Source of the DNA: Clarkia xantiana subsp. parviflora
Lineage: Eukaryota > Streptophyta > Magnoliopsida > Myrtales > Onagraceae
Direction: 5' to 3'
NCBI GenBank assembly: GCA_036873135.1
Contig: JAPTYO010000010.1
Span: 25,847,772-25,911,771, forward strand
Length of the DNA stretch: 64,000 nt
Shown: piece by piece, positions 1-11,523 of the stretch
Numbering within the stretch: the first letter of the stretch is position 1
Layout of the letters: every line of letters starts with the position of its first letter
The notes under the pieces: generated by a model
The model's database searches: none
What the model saw: the letters and a program-made list of their open reading frames with translations, nothing else
Told to the model about the DNA's origin: nothing
Made by a program: the position numbers and the translations under genes

Positions 1-1174
1 GAGGTATCTCAGTAGCATGCGGAGAAAGCCACATGTTCCATTCACCCACAAGTTCCCTAATATAGACCCATTAGCCCTACGACTTTTGGAACGAATGCTT
101 GCATTTGATGCGAAAGATCGTCCAACCGCTGAAGAGGTAATGCTTTCAAGACACCGAAGTCAAATTTCTTCATTATATTTTGTCTTTAGTAAAAAGACTC
201 ATAGTGATGTTGGTGGTTCTTAACAGGCCCTAGCTGATCCGTATTTTAAAGGTTTGGCAAATGTGGATCGAGAACCCGCCACACAACCCATCTCAAAACT
301 TGAGTTTGAGTTCGAGAGGAGAAAATTAACAAAAGATGATGTCAGAGAGTTAATTTACCGCGAGGTTCTGGTTTCTGTTTTTTTTTTTTTTTTTTTTTTT
401 CTAGCTTTTGCATTATTTTATGCCATAACTCTGAAATTTTGATCTTTTTATATGAATTGTACAGATTTTAGAGTATCATCCTCAGATGCTGCAAGAGTAT
501 CTTCGTGGTGGAGATCAGATAAGCTTTATGTATCCCAGGTATGCATTTTTCTTCATCAATTTCTTTAGAATAATCTCTACTCTGCTTATCTATTTGGAGT
601 TACTCTAATTTTTACTACTTTTTTAAATGATTAAACTCATTTCATGTCATACTCAATACAGCGGTGTTGATCGATTCAAGCGACAATTTGCACATCTTGA
701 GGATCGCGGTAAAGGCGAAAAAGGCAGTCCTCTCCAAAGGCAGCACGCTTCTTTGCCTCGGTATAATTTTTTTAAAAAAAATTCTTCATGTATGGATGGA
801 ATCTGCTTGAGATTTCCAAATCCAATCCTTAGTAACGTAATTTCTATGTTGATCTTATCTTTTTACATAGAGAGAGGGTTTGTCAACCGAAGAACGAGGT
901 TGCTGAGTCAGTAAATGACATGGAAAGGAGAAGTGCAGCCTCCGTTGCCACCACTCTCGACAGCCCTCCAAATGGATCTGAAAATAGAAAACACGACCCA
1001 CAAAATGGATATTCCAAACCGAATCAAAGTGCCCGAAGCTTATTGAAGAGTGCCAGCATTAGTGCTTCCAAATGCATCGGTGTGCAGAAAAGACGGACAG
1101 AGGAGGATGAACCAATTCTTGAAGTGAACGATGAGGCTGTTGATGAGTTGTCCCAAAGATTTGCAGGTCTGTGA
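1..1174 (+). CDS. MAP kinase, group D (TDY type), C-terminal part only
   Basis: The window opens inside an exon that reads [14 protein letters not shown], the end of the kinase domain of plant MAP kinases. Exons are about 2-136, 227-364, 465-538, 662-760 and 871-1174, all with GT-AG borders and consistent phase. The stop is TGA at 1172-1174. Family hallmarks follow in order: [31 protein letters not shown], the group-D segment [13 protein letters not shown], then [15 protein letters not shown] and [12 protein letters not shown]. The last exon encodes a Ser/Lys-rich, low-complexity tail. Group D kinases of this layout carry a TDY activation loop and a long C-terminal extension; the loop and active site lie upstream of the window and cannot be checked. 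The family phosphorylates Ser/Thr of targets in stress and hormone signalling. The exact paralogue (MPK8/9/15-20 type) is not resolved. The 3' UTR probably runs to about 1450, where AATACAAT motifs occur. Confidence 0.93.
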
Positions 1175-1499
1175 GCAAGGTCTCCATAAGATGTAGACTT
1201 AACTTGGCTCACAAGGCAACACATAGTAAAAAGGATGCTTACTTGACCCTCAAGGAAGGATTGGAGTTCCTTAACCTTTGGATTTATTCTGTCTATGATT
1301 TCTTTTTGGACATTGTATGTATTTTGAGATAGAAAGATGATGTATAGGAAGGAGGGAACATATCATTTTGTGTTTGTAATTTCCCACGTTTGAGGAAGGG
1401 GAGAAATTGCTTGTGTCCCAATTTTGTATTGTTTCTATTCAATACAATATAGTATATACAGATGCTTCTCTTGGATTAACTCTCTTCTATTAAAGCAAG

Positions 1500-1980
1500 A
1501 TTAATTGCGATGCTTCTTGAGAAGAGCGGTAAAAAACCGGTGGTATTATAGTCATTCCTTGGGACAATCATGATCGAGTAAAGGGAGGACTGAATCAATT
1601 CACTTATCGTCAAGAGTCCCTTATTTTGAAGATCTTTGCGATTCATGAGGCGCTACGACTTGCATGGAGGAAGGGTGGTACCACATCATCATTCAGTAAG
1701 ATTTGAAAGAAACAATTGAGTCTTCGACACAATTGGATTGTTTGTGCGATTGCAAATAAAACATTACGTGGCTGAAATTTGTAAAAGTGTGGCTCAAACT
1801 CCGAATGTAGGTTGGAGTGCAATATCGAAAAAAGCAAACGAAGTTACTAATTTAATTGTTATTCAATCTAGAAAAATGTCGTGTTTTGACAATTGAGTGC
1901 ATGAACCTCACCCTCTCTTTTATCTTACGTTGTAAGGATCGGCATTGCGTTCCACTTGAACTTTCTCTTTCAAATTATAT
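1500..1980 (+). pseudogene. Degraded RNase H-like retroelement remnant
   Basis: Broken reading frames here recall the RNase H-like domain that accompanies plant LINE reverse transcriptases. The segment AIHEALRLAWRKGG (about 1639-1680) matches the helix after the second acidic residue of that fold. A later KANEVTNLI (about 1832-1858) resembles the usual C-terminal RSAN..ADALA motif. Stops and frameshifts separate the pieces, so it is not a working gene. It lies just past the MAP kinase 3' UTR. Assignment to a LINE rather than another RNase H-bearing element is inference. Confidence 0.35.
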
Positions 1981-2059
1981 TATCAATGAATATATTCAGT
2001 TGGCAATTTTTTTGTAAACTTTTTATTTTTGCTCTGTACATTGGATAAAAAAATGGAAA

Positions 2060-2650
2060 TCAGGATCCATATAACTGATATTCAATATTTATAGACGAAT
2101 CAAATTGCAAAAAGCTTCCAAATGACAAAGCAAAAATTACTAATTCTATTTCATCATCAATAGATTCAAAGAAAATTATCATTGAATCGATCATAGAACC
2201 TGGAAAAAGTTTAGGCCAATCCTGGGTCATGGTCGCCGGGCCCAGGCGACCCTGACCCAAGGTCGGACCTAGCCCTAGGCTAGGTCCGGCTAGATCAATT
2301 GGGGCCTAGCCCCAATTGAGTTAATTGGGGCTAGGTCCCAATTGATCTAGCCGGACCTAGCCTAGGGCTAGGTCCGACCCTGGGTCAGGGTCGCCTGGGT
2401 CCGGTGACCCCGACCTAGGGTCGGACCTAGCCCATGGCTAAGTCCGGCTAGGTCAATTTGGGAAAATGGTTTGGTTTTGAAATTTTAGGACTAAATTGAA
2501 CAAAATAAAAGTTAAGAATGCATTAGATGGATTAAATTGTAACAAAATTGAAAATTTTGGGCTGCTCACGTGCATGCCACATGCCATTTAAACACTTCGA
2601 GGTCCTTCCCAAAGATTAAACACTTCGAGGTCCTTCCCAAAGATTAGACA
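2060..2650. mobile_element. Foldback repeat family, copy 1, with palindromic core
   Basis: The core at about 2228-2406 is a near-perfect palindrome about 180 bp long, centred near 2313 on AATTGAGTTAATT. Each arm runs through GGTCGGACCTAGCCCTAGG, CTAGGTCCGGCTAGATCAAT and GGGTCAGGGTCGCC. The right flank (AGGACTAAATTGAACAAA, then a CACGTGCA motif) recurs beside three other copies at about 19990-20500, 30690-31065 and 38385-39178. A 29-bp segment (ATTAAACACTTCGAGGTCC...) is duplicated in tandem at about 2587-2644. No ORF or terminal TSD was found, so outer limits are approximate. The element would fold into a long GC-rich hairpin. Confidence 0.7.
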
Positions 2651-2729
2651 CTTTTTGTGGAAGTGTTGTGTTTGTGCACTTCCGACGTTTGATGACCTGA
2701 ACCGTCGATGCATTTAGGGTTTCCACGAT

Positions 2730-2990
2730 GTGTGTGTTGTGGCAGGGCACGGAAACGATCGATCATGCCTTAATAAACTGTCCATGGACCGCCCCAGTAT
2801 GGTTTGAGTTGTTGGGATCACGTGAGGTGATGGCAACATGGACTAAGCCACACCAGAAGGATTTATGAAGATAAACTGCCATGGTCCGTGTGATAATTCT
2901 AGGACCAATAGAGGTGGAACCGGAGTAGTCGTTAGGGACTCGAACGGAGCTTAATTCACTGCAGCTCGACATTCATGCCACTTTTCGGGA
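2730..2990 (+). pseudogene. LINE reverse-transcriptase C-terminal (zf-RVT/RNase H) remnant
   Basis: One frame reads TETIDHALINCPWTAPVWFE (about 2750-2809), close to the zinc-binding region found after the reverse transcriptase of plant L1-type LINEs (consensus E..DH.L..CP....VW). Further on, RGGTGVVVRDSNGA (about 2909-2950) matches the start of the associated RNase H domain. Stop codons and frame changes interrupt both. This is a dead non-LTR retrotransposon fragment; the family link rests on motif recognition only. Confidence 0.55.
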
Positions 2991-3199
2991 TGTGAATGTC
3001 AAGGCACGAGCGATCTTACAAGGGGTCGAAAGTTAGCGGCGCAACATAATTGGACAACGTAATCATCGAATTGGACATGGAATATCCCATAAGTCAGATT
3101 CAAGAAACGAAAATGGATGTGGATTGGAGACTCGAGAATTAGTGACCTCGATAAAGCAAGTCGCGGTCACCATTCGTTCAAAAAAAAGCGAATAGATGC

Positions 3200-6005
3200 G
3201 CTAACCGAACTGCAATTCAATAGAAAAATGATGTGTATCGATTTAATTGAGTTTTTTTTACCCCATATACAATAGCTTCCTTTACTTTTGGATTGTAATC
3301 CGAACTAGATTTACTCTATATTTCGTATAATATGAATCATTGCTGTGGAAAAAAAAAGAAGAAGATATTTTGAGATTTGCTTATGATACAAGTAAAGATA
3401 TCAAGTGCATTAACATAATTTAACTGTAAATATTTATGATTACTTAAACAATATTGTATTATTATTAAACCAATTGTGTAAATATATATGTATGCACACT
3501 CCAGTCTTTTATGTATAAATTAATTGTATAAATATGTCCACGACAGTTCATTTTTATTTACTTCTTTTTCATATATTTGCCGGATCAGAATGAGGACGGA
3601 GAAACGTTGGTTCTTCTTTGAATAACTTATATATATATATATATATAAAGTAATAGAGGATTACAATAGCTTAATTAATTCAAAATCATTCAAATAAATA
3701 ATTATTAACTCAAACCGGAGATGAGCCATTTGTTGAAGTGTGTAATGAGTAGGCCTGATCAAAATGCGGTCCCGGCGATTATGGTTCGCGATCCTAGCTG
3801 GGAGCAATTCCGATCCTCTCGAATTTGACTTAGAACTGAATCGAAATCGTTACGACTGTTTGAAACAGTGCTTAACTTTTTATACTGTACAATTTTTATT
3901 TTAAAAATTATATATATTGACATTTAAAATCTTATAATTGTCCTATGAATTTTATTTTATATTAATTATTTACCTCTAATTCAATTCTTCCCCTAACAGA
4001 ATTTCGGACTTGGTCATATTGTTTGATATATAGAGAGATGAGGTGATATAATTAGTCTATAAATACAATTGTGATATATCGCTGCAACAACAATAAACAG
4101 TTAGTTGAAGAAGGAAGGACTGAAACCCATAAAGAGAAGCCTATGTTGGGGTTGCTCAGCTTTATTTGACTCTTGGATGCCTACGTTAGAAAAGTGGTTG
4201 CAACTTGCATAGATGTATAGAAATATAAAAAAATTATTAAATACAATATAAACTTCAAACGAAGGAGCCAGATACCTCATTTCGATGGGTTTTTTTTTTA
4301 ATCCTAATATATATATCCTGTCTTGGTTATAATAAATACAGACTAAACATGTTTATACACAGTAATATAAGATGAAGCAATTAAATAAAAACTCATCCTA
4401 AATAATCAACTAATAATGCATTTACCTCCCAAACACTAGATATCATATATATATATCCAAATTTAAATCACCGAACGAGAGGGACAAGTACGTATACCGA
4501 AAACGAAACTGAAACCGATAGCGATAGCGATGAGGATATATGTTGGTACGGTGCCCATGCAAAACCATGTCAAGCAAACAGCTCCTTCTGGCTCAGCATC
4601 TCAGTTTCGTTCGCTGATCGACCTTGATTTTGTCTCACTAATCATAACTATTAGCTATAGCAGCTATGAACTAATTAAGTTTGCCCTAGCTAGATCAAAC
4701 TGGTCCCTGTAGCTACCTAGGGTTTTTTTTTCTTAATTAATCTTGCAGCAACACCTAATATATATATATATAATAACCCCTATAGTTTTGCATGCGTGCT
4801 TGGAGAATTCACGTCAGATCCATGATTTATGGGAGGCGGGGATTTCTTTTATATATGTTTTCCATCTAATTAATTATAAGTATTATTTAACCACACAGGT
4901 GATGATTTAATGGTTAAAAGTGTTTATTCACATGCATTTTAGCTCTAAATGTTTTTTTGGAGTCACTCTGCGGTGACATGACTTATATACTGTGTCAAAC
5001 ATAAGAGTAAACTAATAAAACTAGGAAATTAACGGGCCGACGTCTTAACTATACTAAGATGAGCTTAATTAATGGGTCAACCTTTTGATTATAATAGGAT
5101 GCTAAATGTGTCTACGTCAGTGCATACATAAGCCCTGGCCGGAAAAAATTCAGACTATAAACATGAGAGCTGAACATTACATAATAGATGAATCTAGAAT
5201 CGCTACTACTAATCCAATCATTTCTATCGACAACAAAAAAAATTATAGGCATTTTAACTGGGCGGCTCGTGTTTTTAAGGAGATGTGTAGGGATGAGGCT
5301 CAGCTAGTTTAATCATGAAAATATAGGTGTCAGGTAGCCCTAGCTAGCTAGCTAAAAGAAACCTATGTTTTTCCAGTCAGTTGGCCTGTAATTAAATGCA
5401 GCTACTCAATATATTTTCACAATAACTGAACTCTAGCTACTAACTGATGGAGCCCTAGCTAGGTAGCTAGGGTTTGTTAATTAAGAGACGATAGAGGACA
5501 GTATCAGGTCGAACAGACAACGAAACAAAGAAACATGCAAAGGGACTGTTTTCTTGACAAGGCTCGCATGGAAACCACTCACCAATAAATTCAAACGTTA
5601 GCTTTTTCAATATCCATCGACATGAAGATTGGATTCGTCGATGAATACGTAGAACAGCTCCTTATTGGATCTGCAGTAATTTCTTGAAGAGAGAGAGTTG
5701 GTGTTATGGGAAATCCAGAAATTGGGGCTTTGTTTTATAGAAGGAAATGAAGAAGGAGTACAGGTACTTTAAGTTCTCCTTCCAGTTCCATCAATGGACG
5801 TCGTGGGATGGATGAAGAAAGGGAAGCATGCATTGACTTACAGATGAAAGTAAAACCCAACATCAACATGCACGCAGTAGTACGTAGTAGTGGGTGGAAG
5901 ATGTGTTGGTAAGACTCTCTACTCAGTCCCTCACCCAACATCATTATCTAACTAGCTAGCTAGCTACTGTAGAATTATACGCATATATATATATATATAT
6001 TGATT
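3200..6005. other. AT-rich intergenic DNA, no gene seen
   Basis: This is AT-rich sequence with TA microsatellites (about 3630-3650, 4448-4460, 4760-4775, 5984-6000) and many CTAGCTAG runs (about 5335-5480 and 5948-5966). Short ORFs of 60-70 codons lack recognisable domains, codon structure or splice context. I found no RNA gene or transposon terminus. Confidence 0.6.
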
Positions 6006-6014
6006 TTCAGATTA

Positions 6015-6882
6015 GGGTTAAAGAACGTAATAGGGCCTGAATATTTGCCCGTGTTGCCAAAATGAGTCTGAATTGAAAAATGATATTATTAAGGGTCTGA
6101 ATTTTGAGTTATGTTTATATGAGAGGTATCCGTCTATTTTTTCTGTTAAAAGTGACGGAAAGTTGACACATACTTGGCATGTGACCGAAAATAAACTAAA
6201 AACCCGAAAATGCCCTCCGGCCAAAGTGTGCCCCTCACATGCTTGACTTAAAAAGACGAAAATACCCTTTAAGCCACCACGGCTCCAGCGACCACCACCA
6301 CCACACCGACTCCGGCAACCACCACCCGGCTCCGGCGACCACCACCCAGCTCCGGCGACCACCACCCCGACTCCGGCGACCGCCAAAAAAGCTCTGATTA
6401 GGGCACAGTGCTCCGATCGGAGCTTTTTTTGCTCCGATCGGAGCTTTGGAGCTCCAATAGGAGCTTTTTTGGCGGTCGCCGGAGTCGGGGTGGTGGTCGC
6501 TGGAGCCGGGTGATGGTCGTCGGAGTCGTGGTGGTGGTCGCTGGAGCCGGGTGATGGTCGCCGGAGCTGGGTGGTGGTCACCGGAGCCGGGTGGTGGTCG
6601 CCGGGCGGTGGCCGGAGCCGTGGTGGCCTTAAGGGCATAATTAGTGTGCAACGGTATTTTAGACATTTCACATTTCATTAATTAAACTGATAAATTGTAT
6701 AATAATTGCAAAAAGGTAATTCTGTCATTTCACGTGGTTCCGTTACATTTAACGAAAAATTTGGACAGAAACCCGAAAAAACACAAACATGAAAATTCAG
6801 GCCCTTAATAATACCATTTTTCAATTCAGATCCCTTTGGTCAACATGGGCAAACATTCAGGCCCCTATTGTGTTCTTAACCC
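6015..6882. mobile_element. Mutator-like foldback MITE with 9-bp TSD
   Basis: The element is flanked by identical 9-bp direct repeats TTCAGATTA (6006-6014 and 6883-6891). It starts GGGTTAAAGAAC and ends GTTCTTAACCC. The terminal inverted repeats (TIRs) are long: the left 110 bp pairs, with mismatches, to the right 110 bp. A 9-bp TSD with long TIRs is the hallmark of Mutator-like elements. The centre (about 6270-6620) is a GC-rich inverted minisatellite built from CCGGCGACCACCACC, meeting at GCTCCGATCGGAGC near 6410-6450. No transposase is present. The 217- and 147-codon ORFs across it are products of this repeat. Confidence 0.88.
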
Positions 6883-7467
6883 TTCAGATTATTAGCTAGC
6901 TAGTTTATGTAAGGACTGTCCTTTAAGGATTGATGCGATTCGGCCCTTAAGTTTTGATATAGTGAATTTGTAATTATAAAAAATGTTAGTTACTCTCTGA
7001 CCTAAGGCGATCCGTTTTGAAAACGTATATTTGGAAAGAGTCGTCACTAGTTAATTATAAAGATAACTAGAAACCTAAATTACCTAAGTCAATAATGAAT
7101 TAAACACCTAAGTCTAAATTGGTCAACGAACAAAAATTCGGATTCAGCGGTTCTATTACTGATTAAAACACGTGGAATTAATCACGCCCTTTCGGTACTC
7201 AATTCAATTAATGTCATTACTCTAATATATATATACACAATTTCATAACATTAGAAAAAACTGTAAATTAAGGTTTAAATTAGTAGGCTAAATAACTATA
7301 ACTACAAATCAATATCTAAAATAACTAGAAATCATTAAACATATTTAGATTAAACAATACTGTATACTATATATTATAAATTTAACAATATTATATACTG
7401 CATAGAATAATATATAATAACACACATGGGAAGACTATAAAAACCTGGGGTATGTACAAAGCATACA

Positions 7468-8083
7468 CAGTGGCGGATGGATGTGTGATAATGTGGTTAC
7501 GAATCGAGTATTTTAGTGGTACACTAAGTTTATTTCTGAGAAAAAATATATTATGATCCTCATTATTTAAATGTAAGATCCTCATTATTTGAGTGTAAGA
7601 CCCAAATTATTTTGTGCAAGAGAATAAGATCTTGTTATTCCGTCCAAAATTGTTATCAAATACATTTTAAATTTACAAAGTAAATGAATATACTTTTTTA
7701 AATATCGAAATCAAAACCAATATTAGTGTTACAATAGTGTCATGACTCGATTAAAACTCAACTCATCTACAATTGGTACTGGTCTGATTTGACTAAATTG
7801 TAACATTTGTATAAGCAAATATGGTTTACTTCTGATACTTTAAAAAGTACTGTGTACATTTGAAATATATTTAACGACAATTTTGGATAAATAACCGAAG
7901 AAAGTATCAATTATCATCGTTTTGAAATATGTATATTTTAAAACATGATAGTACCAAAAATAATTTTTTTAAAATAAGTTTTATATATTTTACATAATTT
8001 TTTTAAAAAATAAGTAAAATCTTCACATTTTTTTTTCTTTTACATAGCGTATCCACATTATCGAGACCCTGGATCCGCCACTG
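7468..8083. mobile_element. hAT-type MITE, 8-bp TSD
   Basis: The termini are CAGTGGCGGAT and ATCCGCCACTG, flanked by a perfect 8-bp duplication AGCATACA (7460-7467 and 8084-8091). An 8-bp TSD with short CA...TG TIRs indicates the hAT superfamily. It is 616 bp, AT-rich, and has no transposase. It is related to the element in AIP1 intron 1 (40828-42007): subterminal AATGTGGTTACG and TTTATTTCTGA recur in the opposite orientation. An internal block (ACGACAATTTTGGAT, then AGTATCAATTA) recurs in the same orientation, so part of one copy is inverted relative to the other. Confidence 0.9.
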
Positions 8084-8244
8084 AGCATACACGATGTAGA
8101 ATAAAGCGGGTTCGATGACGAGTTGGGCAAATAGGAGCGGCAGAAATTCGAGCTTGCAGTTGTTTGGTTGGAACAGGTGGATGTCAAGGCCGACGAAAGA
8201 GGTTGGAGCATCGGAGGATCAGACATTGAAGAAGGATTAAAATA

Positions 8245-10283
8245 CTAGAGGCTTAACCCGCGCACCGCGCGGGTAATGAAATTAAACCATACTATTATTA
8301 TATATTAATAAAAGAAGCATATGAGAATGTAATATATATATATATATAATATAATAAAAAGATATAATTATTATCATAAATATTTAATTTAATATTTTTT
8401 TTTGGCCAATGTTTAATTTATTCAATGAAACATTTATGATGTTTATAGATATATTAATGAACAAAATATTAAATGCTTACATATATGTTCATCGTCTTTA
8501 GTAAAAAAGCCATAGAAAAGTTGTTAGTTAACTGAAGAATTTAATTTTTATAAATAAAAAGAAATTAATAACGAAGTTAGGAGGCTATTGATTAGGTCTT
8601 GAAAAAGTATATATTTTTAGTAAATAAAGTGTCATAATATTTTACTGAAACAAACTATATATATACCTTATATTATCAGAGTAATATATTATTTCACTTT
8701 TTTTTTCTAACTTTCACTCCTTAAAGAAAACATGAAAAGTAAACAAAAAGTTATACAAATTTGATTTAAAGAATATAATTGGAAATTTATTTCGGAAGAT
8801 CAAAGGAATACAATAATCTCGATTTAGCTAGTTAGTAAGAACAAAAAAAAATCAAAATGATTAATCTTAAAAATAATAATAAAAAAATTATTTTAAAAAT
8901 AATTTTAATAAGGATCTTACATAGCATAACTACAGGCTTGAAAAATAAATATAAACAAATGGCATTATTTTCTATTTCTTGAATGGTTATAATTTTCTCT
9001 TTATAGCCATGGAAGCATGTTATAAATTAAATATTCACTATTACATGCATTTTATATATCAATACAATGAAATTAAATGGGAAATCAATACTCGGAACTG
9101 CACAAAAGAACTTGATTTTTTGTTGATCATCGAGAACAATTGCAAATTAGTAATTATGTAATATTTACCTGACAGAATAAAGTAAAGCCGATATGAGAAT
9201 GATCATAAACTAATTAGTTGGTCAAGCTTAAAAATAATTATATGAAAGCAATAATTTAACATTAGGACTAAGAACACTATAATTTGATGATTTACATGAT
9301 ATGTGATGCATACAAAATAATATTCATTAAAAAATAAAGTGGAGAATAAGCTAAATTTGTTTAGAAAATATCTCAAATTACCTTGAGATGGAGGCATAAG
9401 CTAGTTGTTTATCCTCAAGTGTTTAAGGAGCGAAGACAACATGAGGATGGTTCTTTGTACGTAAATATTTTACCAAGCAAAGCTTAAGACAATTCAAAAC
9501 GCTCGTGTGATTGTTATAGTTGGGTTTTGACATGTTTAATTTGATTTGCTCGGATTTATATATACACAAATATATATTTTCTAAAAGATTATAAAACGTA
9601 TTATTCTAAATCTAGGAAAATAATATATATTGAAAATCAAACATAGTCAATTCACTCATATAAAATATATTACTTTTAATTTTTAATATATATATATATA
9701 TTGTGTGCGCGGTGTCGACCTACATTATTATGATGACGTTTTATACATTCCATAATTCTTATTGATTAATTTTGTATATATTGACATAATTGCATAATTA
9801 TTTATTATGCCGTTTTATACCTTCCATAATTTTGGTTTATATATTTCGAATGAACACATTAATACGGGGTGAGATTGTTGGCATCATCTGGGATGTCTAC
9901 GGCAAAATTTGAAGAAAACGTAGATTTTATGCTTATGGGTTTTATTATATTGCTTTATATTGTATTCCGTTAATTATAATATGATATATTTAATTTATAT
10001 TTAGTTATTAATTATAGCTGACGTGGCGCCCTATGGTCTTCCGGAGCCAAACTGTATAGATTTACTATTTAAATGGAAACTTTTAATTAATTTGTTTCTA
10101 TAAATTGCGTAGAGACAAAAATAGGAAATAAAAATACTTCTTAATTTTCAATCAATCAATATTATGTATCTAAATTTAGAGAACCCCTATTAAATTCCGA
10201 TTAAATTAGGAAACGCTGACTGCGTGGACTGTCCACGTGTCGATCAGAGGGCTTCCGATACCGAATTAATATAATATAGTAGA
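8245..10283 (-). mobile_element. Non-autonomous Helitron
   Basis: Read on the minus strand, the 3' end has the Helitron signature. A GC hairpin (CCCGCGCGGTGCGCGGG, about 8259-8275) is followed by about 8 nt and CTAG at 8248-8245, with T next. The 5' end begins TCTACTATATTATATTAA at 10283, preceded by A, giving the expected A|TC...CTAG|T insertion without TSD. The 2-kb body is AT-rich, and I saw no Rep/helicase coding sequence. The 5' part (about 10010-10215) is homologous to about 19370-19570, a second fragment. The same hairpin type recurs at 22450-22479. Confidence 0.75.
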
Positions 10284-11523
10284 TAATTCTACAATACAAA
10301 CAATACTTAAATCAACCCAAATTCACTTCGTACAAGACAAAGAAGAAGAACTCATATTCCAAAAGAGGCTAGGTATTTACAGTATCTAGTCCTATTTTAA
10401 TCTAAGCAACAAATATAGTTGATTTATTTTGTTAATAAATAATAAATATTTAGAAAATTTAATACTAAATATTCAACAAATATTTTATGCAATAAATAAA
10501 TATATATACTATCCTAAAATACGCAAAAGCATTCTTGAAAACTCCGTGACTTTCATATCCGGACACTTCCCCATTTAGTATGCCATATGTCACGCGTGTT
10601 GCGCATGGTTCAAAATTAGGTATTTACAGTTATTTAAAGTTTTTATTTATAGATTATTATATCAAATATTTTTTTATAGTAATTACATATTCATAATTCA
10701 ATTCTTAATTACCGCTTATACAATGAAAATATCAATATATCATGACTTATGTTGGATTATGTAAACTATGTACCTCCGATTGTGTAATCTATAGACTGAA
10801 GTTATATATATATATAATGGTTAAATGGATACAAATTTTGGAATGCGTCCTAGTATAAGCAATAGGTATGATGATTTCACATTTCAAGCCAACTTTTTAG
10901 TGAGTATTATTAATTACTAGTTATTAGTTGTGTGAGATTTTATTTCGATAAACTTTATATAAATAATGACACTAACTCGTGCTGTATGTTAAAATTCATT
11001 TTAAAATTAATATATTAAAATTTAATTTTTTAATATATGTACTTATATATACATAAATTAAAAGAACATATACATTTTATTATTGATTAATTTATTATAA
11101 TTATTTACATAATTTATAAATATATGATATAGCATATATAAATAATTATTTCACATAATTATTTTCATGAAAGAAAAACCATTGGTGAATCAGGCCGCCT
11201 TAAAAAATTAGGGTTAAGAATCTAATATAGTCTCAGGTTTGTAGCATGGTTTTTTTAGGTGTTCTATGTTTAAATTGTTGTTTTTAGGCATCCCGGGTTT
11301 GCACCATGTTGCTTTTAAATGTCTCAGATTTCAGGTGCGTTTGGCAGTGCATTACCAAAGTGTTGTTGCACTTAAAAACACTCTGGGTGAAAGCGGGAGC
11401 GTTTGGTAACACACATTCAAAGTGTTTTTTTTTTAAAAGCGCTGCTTTTTTTAAGGCATTTTTCAAAGTTGCTAGGAATGCTTTCTAAAAGTCACTTTCT
11501 GGAAGAAAAAAAACACTTTTGTC

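Larger units (their letters stand above)
6984..10628 (-). mobile_element. Probable gypsy-type LTR remnant carrying nested insertions
   Basis: Flanking pieces at about 6984-7460 and 10290-10628 look like one old LTR in reverse orientation. On the minus strand it would start TGTAAATACCTAATTTTG near 10628 and end near TG at 6984. The segment around 7010-7200 (GAGTCGTCACTAG, ACCTAAGTCAATAATGAATT, GGATTCAGCGG) recalls sequence I associate with plant gypsy LTRs. A hAT-type MITE and a Helitron lie inside it. No clear TSD was found (AAAAA versus GTTAT), so the limits and solo-LTR status are tentative. Confidence 0.4.

Noticed and set aside
5735..5944. 69-codon minus-strand ORF near the Mutator-like element
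   Set aside because: No homology, no splice or promoter context, and typical length for chance ORFs in this window.
6018..6678. Overlapping minus-strand ORFs of 217 and 147 codons
   Set aside because: They translate the inverted minisatellite of a transposon (Pro/Thr/His and Gly/Trp runs); no domain and no independent coding signature.
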